Program-made: the position numbers and the translations under genes
Notes under the pieces: model-generated
What the model was told of the DNA's origin: nothing
The model's input: the letters and a program-made list of their open reading frames with translations, nothing else
Database searches by the model: none
NCBI RefSeq assembly: GCF_003253565.1
Contig: NZ_QKUF01000024.1
Location: 26,761-90,760 of the forward strand
Length of the DNA: 64,000 nucleotides
Reading direction: 5' to 3'
Source: Thermosporothrix hazakensis
GTDB lineage: Bacteria > Chloroflexota > Ktedonobacteria > Ktedonobacterales > Ktedonobacteraceae
Shown here: positions 25,388-33,868 of the stretch, piece after piece
Position numbering within the stretch: the first letter of the stretch is position 1
How the letters are laid out: each line of letters starts with the position of its first letter

Positions 25388-27325
25388 TTAAAGCTTCATC
25401 AGCTTATACCCGACGTCAGGAACCGTGACGATATATCTGGGACGACGAGAATCAGCCTCAATCTTGCGCCGCAACCGACTGATATAGACCCAGATGAAGT
25501 CGACATCGCGGTTGTATTCTGGTCCCCAGACCTTCTCAAGCAAGAGCTCATGTGTCACAACGCGCCCGGCATTCTGCGCCAGCACGTTCAGCAGATTATA
25601 TTCAGTGCGGCTCAACTGAACCGGCTTGCCACCCACTGTCACTTGATGCTGTGCGTGGTCAATTTCCAGCTCTCCTGTGCGGAAGATGGGCGAGCGAGCA
25701 GGCTTTTCCTCGCCCGCCGCGCGCCGCCGCAAAATGGCTCGCACCCGGGCCAGCAGCTCCTTCATACCAAAGGGTTTCATCACCACATCGTCACAGCCCA
25801 GATCGAATAGATAGACCCGTTCATCTTCGTCACTATCATCGTCGCAGAGCATGATGATCGGGATCTGCGAAAACTCGCGCAGCCGCTGCAACAATTCAAC
25901 GCCGCTCATATCGGCCAGCCGAGAGGAGAGCAGAATAATATCAGGCTCGTCAAGATCAAGGTGGCGCAAGAACTGGATGCCATGATTGACCGTATGGACA
26001 CGATATTGCTGCTCTTCCAGGTTCGCACGAAGATAGCGTGTCAAACGCTGATCGCTCTCGGCAAGCAGCACGTGGACGCGGCGGTCCTGGCGCAGAGGAG
26101 CGGTACGCGATGTTCCCAGCGTTAACGGTGCGGTGTCCTGAAGCGCGGGCAATGGCGCCGTCTGTTGCGCGGAAACGGTAATCTTTGGCGCGAATGGCAA
26201 CGTAAAATAGAAGCTTGCACCCTCTCCCGGTCCCGGCGATTCGGCCCAGATTCTCCCTCCATGAGCCTGTACAGCCGCGCGAGCCGCCGCTAAACCAAGC
26301 CCGCTCCCGCTTGACTGCTCATCCCCATGAGGAACATGGTAGAAGCGATCAAAGATACGGTCAAGATGCTCCTGAGCAATGCCAATGCCCTCATCCAGAA
26401 TGCCAATACGTGCCTCCACCTCGTTAATTTCCAGACGAACAGAGATCACTGAACCGGCAGGAGAATACGCAACTGCGTTGTTTAACAGGTGAGTCAGAAT
26501 CTGTTCCACACGGAGCGGATCACACATCAGCATGGGGACATCAGGCATGATACTGAGCACAAAGCGATGGTTCGGAGAGTGCTTCTGCCAGCGGCGAATG
26601 AACTGATCCAGCAACTCGGCCAGATTGACCTGTGTCAGCCGGAGCGGCTGCGCTCCCGAGTCCAACCGCCAGACATCCAACAGCGTATTCAGCACTTCAT
26701 ACAGGCGATCTGACTGTGTATCGATCATCTGCAACATCTCACGCTGCATCGCAGGGTCCCAACGGGCCGAACTGCCAAGCAGGGTCGTCGCGCAGCCCTT
26801 GATAATTGCCAGCGGTGTTTTTAGCTCATGGGCGGCACGCGCTAAGGTCTCGCCCTGCGCCTCGGCAGCCGAGCGTTCCAGCGTGATATCATCAAAAAGC
26901 AGCCCGCGACCAAGCAGCATCCCACGATTATCATGAACCGGAAAACTCCGAATTCGTAACCAGCGAGCCGCTGCATCAGCCAGCGCCAGATCAGTACTAT
27001 ATTCCTGTTCAGGGTGCTGCCAGAGATTTTCCAGTTCGGAATGCGCCTGGCGTGGATCGGCAGCCAGCGCAAGCAGGTGGTCACGGACACTGAAGTCTTG
27101 AGGCGTAACCAGATCACGCTTGCTGATCTGCAACAACCGTAAGGCACTTGGATTTGAATAGATAACTCGCTGTTGATTAAGCAGCATAAAGCCGCTGGTC
27201 ATGCTTGAGCAGACCTCAGCCAGAACATGATATTCGCGTGTAAAAGCAGCCGGGATCATAGAGTAATCAGAAAGCTGCCCCGTTGCAGCATAGAAATCTC
27301 TCGTCCACCAACTTTCGCTGGACAT
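25388..27325 (-). CDS. One-piece histidine kinase / pseudo-receiver / OmpR-type regulator
   Basis: 645 residues, no membrane span. Order: PAS-like sensor (about 30-150), HisKA with phosphorylatable His166 in ARAAHELKTPL, HATPase with N-box LLNNAVAYSP, G1 DEGIGI and G2 SGSGLGLAAA (to about 377). Then a receiver (417-535) and an OmpR/PhoB winged helix (548-645; LSRTEYNLLNVLAQNAGRVV and ISRLRRKIEADSRRPRYIVTV). The receiver lacks the phosphoacceptor: the aligned residue is Ser467 (TCC codon) in IILLSSRLADMSG, and the acidic pair reads E-S. Lys517 is kept. Kinase and DNA-binding output in one chain is rare. Probable local regulator of the TTCAGGT boxes, an inference from fold and position. Confidence 0.85.
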   Translation of the reverse strand: MSSESWWTRDFYAATGQLSDYSMIPAAFTREYHVLAEVCSSMTSGFMLLNQQRVIYSNPSALRLLQISKRDLVTPQDFSVRDHLLALAADPRQAHSELENLWQHPEQEYSTDLALADAAARWLRIRSFPVHDNRGMLLGRGLLFDDITLERSAAEAQGETLARAAHELKTPLAIIKGCATTLLGSSARWDPAMQREMLQMIDTQSDRLYEVLNTLLDVWRLDSGAQPLRLTQVNLAELLDQFIRRWQKHSPNHRFVLSIMPDVPMLMCDPLRVEQILTHLLNNAVAYSPAGSVISVRLEINEVEARIGILDEGIGIAQEHLDRIFDRFYHVPHGDEQSSGSGLGLAAARAAVQAHGGRIWAESPGPGEGASFYFTLPFAPKITVSAQQTAPLPALQDTAPLTLGTSRTAPLRQDRRVHVLLAESDQRLTRYLRANLEEQQYRVHTVNHGIQFLRHLDLDEPDIILLSSRLADMSGVELLQRLREFSQIPIIMLCDDDSDEDERVYLFDLGCDDVVMKPFGMKELLARVRAILRRRAAGEEKPARSPIFRTGELEIDHAQHQVTVGGKPVQLSRTEYNLLNVLAQNAGRVVTHELLLEKVWGPEYNRDVDFIWVYISRLRRKIEADSRRPRYIVTVPDVGYKLMKL

Positions 27326-27440
27326 GCAGTAATACTCCGGTTCGTGGAATCACAGTTTCATCTCACTGAGTTGTACCTATTTTAGCAAAAAAAGTCAAAC
27401 TTGACAGGATATTGGCACAACTCACACAGAGGAAAGAACA

Positions 27441-27857
27441 TCAGTGTGCAAGAAGAGGGAGCAAAACGATAATAACCAGATGGAGAATCATAAAAAGGAA
27501 AAAACTTGCCGCGATAAAAAAGAACCAGCGCCTATCGCTGAGGTAGGCCTGTAGCTCGGTGGGATAGGCTTTCGGCCATCGTTCCGCGGCAACAATCCCC
27601 ATAGCCACCCGCAAGCGCAGGGGTGACTTTACCGGAGAGCGGCGCATTTCCTCAAGCAGAGCCCGATAGCAATGTTTGCACAACAGCCATGACTGGCGCG
27701 GCTCTGGAGCCTCTTCCGCCTCAGTTACTTGAATGGGCTCAAACCAGATACGCTGGTCACAGACGGCACAGTGGATCGGCCTCCATTTCCTGGTTTTTGA
27801 TGCCCGTGTATTATAGATAGCCGTTGAAGTTCCGGTCTTGTGTGTTGTCTCTTTCAT
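27441..27857 (-). CDS. Cys-pair membrane protein of unknown function
   Basis: 138 residues. A CAVC pair and a CKHC pair, 27 residues apart, probably form a zinc-binding knuckle in the cytoplasm. One C-terminal membrane helix (WFFFIAASFFLFMILHLVIIVLLPLL) follows. GGAAGGACC precedes the ATG. It lies between the cox terminator and the kinase-regulator gene. No family recognised. Confidence 0.6.
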   Translation of the reverse strand: MKETTHKTGTSTAIYNTRASKTRKWRPIHCAVCDQRIWFEPIQVTEAEEAPEPRQSWLLCKHCYRALLEEMRRSPVKSPLRLRVAMGIVAAERWPKAYPTELQAYLSDRRWFFFIAASFFLFMILHLVIIVLLPLLAH

Positions 27858-28030
27858 CGAGAAAGGTCCTTCCCAGGGAACGACATACCTTTACATCGTC
27901 GTAAAATATTGAAGAGATCCATCCCTAGCAATAAAAATCTACACTCCATCATTGTAACATATTTTAAACGGTATATCTTCCCTCTTCGTTACTTCATTCA
28001 AAAAAAAGAGAGAGAGCTTGACTGAAGAGG

Positions 28031-28070
28031 AAAAGAGAACCCGGCCCCCGGCAGGGAACCGAGCTCTCTT
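28031..28070 (-). terminator. Probable terminator of the cox operon
   Basis: On the minus strand AAGAGAGCTCGG pairs imperfectly with CCGGGTTCTCTT across a GC-rich loop; TTCCTCTTC follows. The stem has internal mismatches. It lies 26 bp beyond the ctaE stop. Confidence 0.55.
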
Positions 28071-28095
28071 CTCACTGTTTTCTACTCAACCGGGA

Positions 28096-28743
28096 TTAAT
28101 GACCAGCAGGGATCATAAAGAGCGGCAGCAGATAGACGACACTGAAGACGACAACCCAGACAATGTCGACAAAGTGCCAGTACATTTCAGCCGCCTCGAT
28201 CGCGAAGTGCTTCTTCGCTGTGAAGTCACCGCGAATAGAGCGGATCAGACAGATCAGCAGGAACAGCACCCCGATCGTCACGTGCAGACCGTGGAAGCCG
28301 GTCAGCGTAAAGAAGGCCGAACCGAACGCCTTCGTCTGCATCGTGAAGCCCTCACTATAGAGTTCTGAATATTCAAAGACCTGGAAACCCAGGAAGATAA
28401 CGCCCAACAGAATGGTTCCGATCAGGCCCAGAATCAGGCCCTTTCGATTCCCCTTAAGAATAGACTTGCGAGCCCAAATTGCCGGGAAACTACTGAAAAG
28501 CAGAATAGCAGTGGCGATAATCGGTTTCTGCCAGGGCAAGTGTTCCCCATTGACCAGCCAGACGAACTGAGGATCGCCGAGCTGCAAGCCACGGACCTCA
28601 AGGTAGAGATACGCGGCAATCAGGTTGGCGAAGATCAGCGCCTCGGAGGCGATGAAGAAGATCATACCCCACCAGTTAACGTCATGACCTACTTCAGGAT
28701 GCTCCTCAATAGACGCGACCTGCCCACCATGCACAACACTCAT
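28096..28743 (-). CDS. ctaE: Cytochrome c oxidase subunit III
   Basis: 215 residues, five to six membrane helices. Non-catalytic core subunit of the heme-copper oxidase. Diagnostic segments: WWGMIFFIASEALIFANLIAAYLYL near the N-terminus, TGFHGLHVTIGVLFLLICLI, and a final AAEMYWHFVDIVWVVVFSVVYL. GGGAG lies 8 nt upstream of the ATG. Last gene of the cox operon. Confidence 0.93.
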   Translation of the reverse strand: MSVVHGGQVASIEEHPEVGHDVNWWGMIFFIASEALIFANLIAAYLYLEVRGLQLGDPQFVWLVNGEHLPWQKPIIATAILLFSSFPAIWARKSILKGNRKGLILGLIGTILLGVIFLGFQVFEYSELYSEGFTMQTKAFGSAFFTLTGFHGLHVTIGVLFLLICLIRSIRGDFTAKKHFAIEAAEMYWHFVDIVWVVVFSVVYLLPLFMIPAGH

Positions 28744-28834
28744 GATTAGAACTCCCTAACCAGATTATACAAAGTTTCGTTCGTGGTCTTCTCAGGAGAG
28801 GGAAGAGACCAGCCCTTCCCCGCTCCCGAAAGCA

Positions 28835-29188
28835 TCAGCGCTGTTTTCGCTGCTTCGAGCCCTCCCTGACCCAACCAAGAATACACCCGAGCAGGAGAAC
28901 CACACCGATACCAAAGACAATCGGGTTAAAGATAAACCCCACCAGCGTAATGGAAAGAGCAGCCGTTGTCAACAAGGGCCAGAGACTCGAATGGGGGCTG
29001 ATATCCTCCTCGCGAATCTGGACGACCTTCTTCACGCGCTTCTTGCCAGTGCCCTGTTGCTCTCCCCCCTCCTGTGAGGCGGAAGAAGCAGGTGTCTGCT
29101 CAGGGCTCTGTTCCGCCCGAGCATCCTCAGAGGACTGCTGCTGGCGGGTCTCTTTTTCTTTATCCTCCGATTGTCCAGGGTTTGTCAT
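28835..29188 (-). CDS. Oxidase subunit IV-like small membrane protein
   Basis: 117 residues from ATG 29188; an ATG at 29221 just after the ctaD stop is also possible (128 residues), and neither has a strong ribosome site. A disordered Gln/Ser/Glu-rich N-terminus precedes two membrane helices (SLWPLLTTAALSITLVGFIF and VVLLLGCILGWV). The SLWPL...GWVRE pattern matches small subunit IV proteins of actinobacterial and Chloroflexota oxidases. It lies between ctaD and ctaE. A similar module forms the N-terminus of the gene at 36771. Confidence 0.75.
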   Translation of the reverse strand: MTNPGQSEDKEKETRQQQSSEDARAEQSPEQTPASSASQEGGEQQGTGKKRVKKVVQIREEDISPHSSLWPLLTTAALSITLVGFIFNPIVFGIGVVLLLGCILGWVREGSKQRKQR

Positions 29189-29221
29189 CGTATGCAAAAC
29201 CTCAAACCTCTTACTATCCAA

Positions 29222-30913
29222 TCAATGGATAACGGACTTCCAATCGGCAATCTCCGGGTTCTTCTTATCATAGAACGGGCGGCGGCTGCGCACAATCGGA
29301 ATAGTCAGGAAGTTATACTTCTTCGGTGGCGAAGTCGTATCCCATTCCAGAGTAAAGGCATCCCACGGATCGCTTGGCGCTTTCTCACCCTTCTTCAAGC
29401 TGTGAACAAGGTTGATGAGGAAGATCATCACGCCCACACCGACCAGGAACGCGCCAATTGTCGAGAGCAGGTTCAGCTCATTCCAGCCCATGTTTGCCGG
29501 ATAGGTATACACGCGGCGCGGCATACCAAGCAGACCAAGCAGGTGCATGGGGAAGAAGGCCAGGTTCAGACCAATCATCAGCACCCAGAACTGAAGCTGA
29601 GCCAGCTTCTCGTTCATCATGCGACCGGTCATCTTCGGGAACCAGTAGAAGATACCACCGAAGATCGCCAGAACGCTACCACCGAAAAGCACATAGTGGA
29701 TATGAGAAACAACGAAGTAGCTGTCAGTCACCTGATAGTCGAACGGCACAACCGCCAGAGCGGCACCATTCAAACCACCGATCAGGAACATGCCCACAAA
29801 GCCCAGAGCGAAAAGCATCGGAGCCCTGAAGCGCAGATTTCCTTTAAAGATCGTAGCCAGCCAGTTAAAGATTTTCACCGCAGTTGGCAGCGCGATCAGC
29901 GATGTGCTCGAAGCGAAGAACGCCTGTGCAATAGGCGGCAGACCAACCGCGAACATATGGTGCGCCCACACAGTAAAGCTCAGGAAGCCAATCGCCACAC
30001 CAGACCACGCGATAAACGTGTAACCGAAGATCGGTTTGCGCGAGAAGACCGGCAGAATCTCCGAGACCATACCGAAGGCAGGCAGGATCAGAATATACAC
30101 TTCGGGGTGACCAAAGGACCAGAACAGGTGTTGCCAGAGGACCGGATCACCACCATACGCAAAGCCATAGAAATGAGTGCCGAAATGGCGGTCCAGCAGC
30201 AGCAGAGCGCTTGCAGCGGTCAGGCTGGGCAGCGCGAACAGCAGCAGGAAGGACATCACCAGAATCATCCAGCAGAAGAGCGGCATACGGTTAATGCTCA
30301 TGCCCGGAGCGCGCATCTTCAGCATGGTGACCACAAAGTTCAAAGAACCGGTGATAGAAGAGATACCAAGCATGGTTGTGCCGAGAATCCAGAAGTCGGC
30401 ATTCATGCCCGGCGTACATTTATAAGCATGTACACCACAGGCGTCTTTGGTCAGGCTAAGCGGAGCATACATGAACCAGCCACCGTTAGGAGCGGAGTGG
30501 AACAGGAAGCTAAGCTCAATAAAGACGCCACCAAAGAGCAGCACCCAGTAGCCAAAGGCGTTCATGCGTGGGAACGCCATATCACGTGCGCCAATCATCA
30601 GTGGCACAACGTAGTTACCAAATCCCGACATCATCGGCATCACGAACAGGAAGATCATCGTTGTGCCGTGCATCGTGAACATCTGGTTAAAGGTTTCCGG
30701 GTCGAGGACCTGACCATTCGGCAACGCAAGCTGTGCCCGGATCAGGAGAGCCTCCATGCCGCCCACCAGGAAGAAGAAGAAGGCCGTGACCATATACATC
30801 AGACCGATCTTCTTATGATCGGTTGTTGTTAGCCACTCACCTATAAAGGTTTCGCTAAAAGGCTTTTCCCGAACTACAGTGGTAGTTCCATCACCAACAG
30901 TGCGAACTGCCAT
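29222..30913 (-). CDS. ctaD: Cytochrome c oxidase subunit I
   Basis: 563 residues from ATG 30913, chosen for GGAGGAA 8 nt upstream; the open frame begins earlier. Twelve membrane helices. Catalytic subunit carrying heme a and the heme a3-CuB site. Visible: WLTTTDHKKIGLMY, the low-spin heme His in FTMHGTTMIFLF, the CuB ligand and cross-linked Tyr region WSFGHPEVYILILPAFG, and the late HIHYVLFGG segment with a heme a3 ligand. The K- and D-type channel layout resembles A-family oxidases. Oxygen is reduced to water with proton pumping. Confidence 0.94.
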   Translation of the reverse strand: MAVRTVGDGTTTVVREKPFSETFIGEWLTTTDHKKIGLMYMVTAFFFFLVGGMEALLIRAQLALPNGQVLDPETFNQMFTMHGTTMIFLFVMPMMSGFGNYVVPLMIGARDMAFPRMNAFGYWVLLFGGVFIELSFLFHSAPNGGWFMYAPLSLTKDACGVHAYKCTPGMNADFWILGTTMLGISSITGSLNFVVTMLKMRAPGMSINRMPLFCWMILVMSFLLLFALPSLTAASALLLLDRHFGTHFYGFAYGGDPVLWQHLFWSFGHPEVYILILPAFGMVSEILPVFSRKPIFGYTFIAWSGVAIGFLSFTVWAHHMFAVGLPPIAQAFFASSTSLIALPTAVKIFNWLATIFKGNLRFRAPMLFALGFVGMFLIGGLNGAALAVVPFDYQVTDSYFVVSHIHYVLFGGSVLAIFGGIFYWFPKMTGRMMNEKLAQLQFWVLMIGLNLAFFPMHLLGLLGMPRRVYTYPANMGWNELNLLSTIGAFLVGVGVMIFLINLVHSLKKGEKAPSDPWDAFTLEWDTTSPPKKYNFLTIPIVRSRRPFYDKKNPEIADWKSVIH

Positions 30914-30978
30914 GAACAAATTCCTCCAAGAATCCAGCCTCTCACCCTCGTGGTAAGAGGTAGACACGGGCTGTTACC

Positions 30979-32088
30979 CTATTTCAGACTCTCCAGATAT
31001 GCAACGAGAGCCGCAATGTCATCCTTTGACAACTGTCCAATGACCATATCGTTACCCGGTTTGACTTTCTGGGGGTCTTGCAGCCACTTCGCCAGGTTAC
31101 AATTCGAGAGATCACCACCCGGCTGACACTGGTCTACGTTGTTTTCAAGCACACCACCAGCGATCAGCTTACGGCTTCCAAAGTGCGTCAGGTCGGGGCC
31201 AATCAGACACCCGTTCTGCTTCTCTGGATTTACACATTGAACGGTAGGATCTTCCTTACCAGTATAATTCTCCAGAACGCCTACAATGCCGTGGCAGGTC
31301 GTACACTGATCCAGATAGAGCTGCTTTCCTTTGGCTTGCAGATCGCTCGAGGGATTTGCGGCGGCTGCCTGCTGCTCTCGCTGCCAGGTCTGGAACTTGT
31401 CGAAGTTGTCGGTGACAACGACATCAAAGCGCATATTCGCGTGCTGCACACCGCAGTATTCAGCACAGATACCGGTATAACGTCCCGGCTTATCCGCTTT
31501 GAATGTACGCACGTTATCGTGTCCCGGCACAACGTCCGTTTTCCCGGTTAACTGGGGAACCCAGAAACTATGGATAACATTATTCGAAAAGAGCTTGACT
31601 TTGACCCATGTGTTGGGAGGAACAACCAACGAATCAGCAGTTGTGATCTTGCTATCGGGATAATAGAATTCCCACCACCACTGATGACCGTAAGCCGTTA
31701 CCTCAACCGTTTTTCCTTCTGGCTCCTTCGCAACATCAAACAGGCCCTGAATGGTGATGAACAGGATCACACCCAGCAGAATTGCCGGAAGCACCGTCCA
31801 GATAATTTCCACCTTCAGATTTCCATGCCACTGTGGAGCTGGAGGAGAGTCGGGGCGCTCACGGAAGCGGAAAATAGAGTAGATCAGCATGCCTTCAACA
31901 CCGACAAAAATGATTGCCGCGATAATCAGCAACAGCCAGAAGACATTGCTCTCTCTTCCCGCGATCGGGCCCGCCGGGTCCAGCGTTGAGGGAGATCCCC
32001 CACACGCAGCTAAAAGAATCGTGGACAGGGCCAGTAGAACCCCGGTCAACGCCAGAGGCTTTGTCCCACGAAATACAGGCTTCCTCAC
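30979..32088 (-). CDS. ctaC: Cytochrome c oxidase subunit II with fused cytochrome c (caa3 type)
   Basis: 369 residues; GTG start with TAGGAG 8 nt upstream. A lipoprotein signal (LALSTILLAACGG) is followed by two membrane helices and the CuA cupredoxin domain. The CuA ligands are His in VIHSFWVPQL and the CAEYCGVQHANM cluster. The C-terminal domain is a cytochrome c with CTTCH and a probable axial Met in NDMVIGQL. This makes the enzyme caa3-type, accepting electrons through its own heme. Heme attachment needs the Ccm system encoded at 14-23 kb. Confidence 0.93.
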   Translation of the reverse strand: MRKPVFRGTKPLALTGVLLALSTILLAACGGSPSTLDPAGPIAGRESNVFWLLLIIAAIIFVGVEGMLIYSIFRFRERPDSPPAPQWHGNLKVEIIWTVLPAILLGVILFITIQGLFDVAKEPEGKTVEVTAYGHQWWWEFYYPDSKITTADSLVVPPNTWVKVKLFSNNVIHSFWVPQLTGKTDVVPGHDNVRTFKADKPGRYTGICAEYCGVQHANMRFDVVVTDNFDKFQTWQREQQAAAANPSSDLQAKGKQLYLDQCTTCHGIVGVLENYTGKEDPTVQCVNPEKQNGCLIGPDLTHFGSRKLIAGGVLENNVDQCQPGGDLSNCNLAKWLQDPQKVKPGNDMVIGQLSKDDIAALVAYLESLK

Positions 32089-32237
32089 GTCTCAATCTCC
32101 TACAAACAGTGTTTAGACTAAGGACATATGATGTCTTTTTGCAGGGTCTTTCTTCTTTCCATTTCGCTCTCGAAAGAAGCGGCCAGCGCCTGGTGAAACG
32201 ACCAGGAACAGGCGATTTTCCTCCATTTTATGGACAG

Positions 32238-32301
32238 AGTGTATCCAGATAGCCTAACAGGAAGCTTTCAGGCGTTGAAGGAAACCTTACAACAACCTGA
32301 A
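32238..32301 (-). promoter_or_regulatory. Predicted regulated promoter of the cox operon (box S3)
   Basis: On the minus strand: TTCAGGT-TGTT-GTAAGGT (32301 to 32284), 12 nt, CTGAAAG, 4 nt, CTGTTAGG, then TACACT (32243-32238) at the -10 position. Spacing is identical to the ccm and ctaB promoters. The predicted leader to the ctaC GTG is about 140 nt. Nothing else is recognisable in the 32089-32427 gap. Confidence 0.72.
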
Positions 32302-32427
32302 AATATTCTGCATCTGGAGACACGAGAAAGCACCTTGTTCAAGCTGATGAAGCAAGGCTTCCCCGGGAGTGAGTATATTCACGTTTCAAACAGACCCGGC
32401 TTCCCTTTTCCTTCAACAGGCAAAACG

Positions 32428-33384
32428 TTATAAGGAGCGCTCTCTTCCCTTGATTTCCTCATCCACAACCTCGCCCTCGGTATTCGTCAGAACCGTGATG
32501 ATCTCCTCATCCTCCTCCGCTTCGGCTAGCGACGCAGGCCCTCCCTCGCTGACACCATAGAAGCGCTTATCTTCTTCTTTTTGCTTCTGGTCCTGTAACT
32601 GAAGCCAGCGTAAGAAGAGAATACTCATCACGATAATGTTCAAAATATTTCCCGGCACCCACATCACCAGTCCGCCAAGCTGCTGATCAAAAGCGGGCGA
32701 GAAGCCCCAGGCACGTACTGGCTGCTTGATATAGGGTGCATAGAGAGGCTGCATAAAGGTCAGCCCCGCGCCTAGCAGCATGGTTGGCATGCCACTGAGG
32801 AAGAGGTAAAGAATCTGCCCGCCTATTGAGAGCCGGGGCAGCCCTTCCTTCACAGGGCTCAAGAGAGGCCACCAGTAAATAGTGGCAAAGACAATAAATG
32901 TCAGATGCTCCAAAACGTGAAGACTCTCGTTCGTCAGTGTTTCGTTGTAAAGTGGCGGAGCGTGCCAGAGGAAGAAATCACCGAAGAACAGAGTAAAGGC
33001 CACAAAAGGATGCGTTAGAAAGCGCCCAAACTTCAGGATCGTGCGATCTTGCAAGATCGGAGCAATCAGCCACCCTGGCATTCCAGCCACCATTAAAGGA
33101 GGGCCTACGACTGTTATTAACAGGTGTTGAACCATGTGGGCGCTAAATAAATACTCGTGCCCGATCTCATCGATCGGCGAGACGACCGCGAAAAAGATCG
33201 CCAGCACGCCACACACAAACAGAATGACCTGTCCTCGCGACACGCTGTCAGCGAGGTGATACTTCTTGCGCAAAGGACCGACCCCGTACAGATAGAGGCC
33301 GATGACAAGCGCACATCCCAGAATGACCGATGGCGCAAACGTCCATTGACTGAGCCAGTAATCTAAACCTAAATTCGCATTCAC
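32428..33384 (-). CDS. ctaG: Cytochrome c oxidase assembly protein, caa3 CtaG family
   Basis: 318 residues, about seven membrane helices. The caa3_CtaG family signature is clear: FSAHMVQHLLITVVGPPLMVAGMPGW with its His pair, and later HPFVAFTLFFGDFFLWHAPPLYNETL. The Bacillus relative is needed for caa3 oxidase assembly and probably delivers copper. The C-terminus is acidic and cytoplasmic. GTG start with GGAAAGG upstream. It lies between the cox operon and the divergent ctaB. Confidence 0.88.
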   Translation of the reverse strand: MNANLGLDYWLSQWTFAPSVILGCALVIGLYLYGVGPLRKKYHLADSVSRGQVILFVCGVLAIFFAVVSPIDEIGHEYLFSAHMVQHLLITVVGPPLMVAGMPGWLIAPILQDRTILKFGRFLTHPFVAFTLFFGDFFLWHAPPLYNETLTNESLHVLEHLTFIVFATIYWWPLLSPVKEGLPRLSIGGQILYLFLSGMPTMLLGAGLTFMQPLYAPYIKQPVRAWGFSPAFDQQLGGLVMWVPGNILNIIVMSILFLRWLQLQDQKQKEEDKRFYGVSEGGPASLAEAEEDEEIITVLTNTEGEVVDEEIKGRERSL

Positions 33385-33488
33385 GTAAAATGGCCTTTCC
33401 AGTACATCCTTCGTATCATACTATAACAGGAGTAGCAGGGCGGGGCAAGAGCAATGAAAGGGTGCAGTCGAAACGTTCTACATTCACG

Positions 33489-33552
33489 TTCAGGTATTTG
33501 TAAGGTCCACTTTTCGCATTGCAAGGAAGCTATCAGGAAAAACGACGACAAT
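33489..33552 (+). promoter_or_regulatory. Predicted regulated promoter of ctaB-sco (box S4)
   Basis: TTCAGGT-ATTT-GTAAGGT (33489-33506), 12 nt, TTGCAAG, 4 nt, CTATCAGG, then GACAAT (33547-33552). Outside the first box it still shares TTGCAAG and CTATCAGG at the same positions as the ccm promoter. The leader to ctaB would be about 310 nt. The 33385-33868 gap holds no supported gene. Confidence 0.75.
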
Positions 33553-33784
33553 GAGGAATGTCGTAGTATCGAGCTTACTTGCCCGCTTCATTCCATTTCC
33601 GGGCCTGCTCGTGAATGACGACTCCCGGCACTCTTTGCATATCTGAGTTGCTCCCTAGCGGTTGCCTGTATGCAGCACCAGACAGACAACAGTGCTCCAG
33701 GTTGGACAAGCCATTCTTTTCCGCTGCGGAGCGCTTCTCATTCGTTTGTATGACACAAAACGATTACCGGTCATAGAATTTCAT

Positions 33785-33836
33785 ACCCGGCGATAGCCGG
33801 GGCTTCCCGGTGGCACAAGCGACGTGCTCAAGCCAC
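33785..33836 (-). other. GC-rich double hairpin, possibly an IS200/IS605-type end
   Basis: CCCGGC-GATA-GCCGGG forms a perfect stem (33786-33801) with a four-base loop. A second GTGGC/GCCAC stem spans 33810-33836. Read on the minus strand it is GGGAAGCCCCGGCTATCGCC followed by GGG, which resembles the hairpin ends of IS605-family elements and the 3' part of their TnpB guide RNAs. No TnpA or TnpB reading frame is nearby, so this is at most a solo remnant. It could instead be a leader structure of ctaB. Confidence 0.4.
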
Positions 33837-33868
33837 TCTGAATCGAACTAGCAGAGGAAGAAGATTGT

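Noticed and set aside
29171..30832. A 553-residue open frame on the plus strand
   Set aside because: It lies wholly antisense to ctaD, has a His/Gln/Arg-rich composition with no domain, and is a shadow of a GC-rich, strongly conserved gene.
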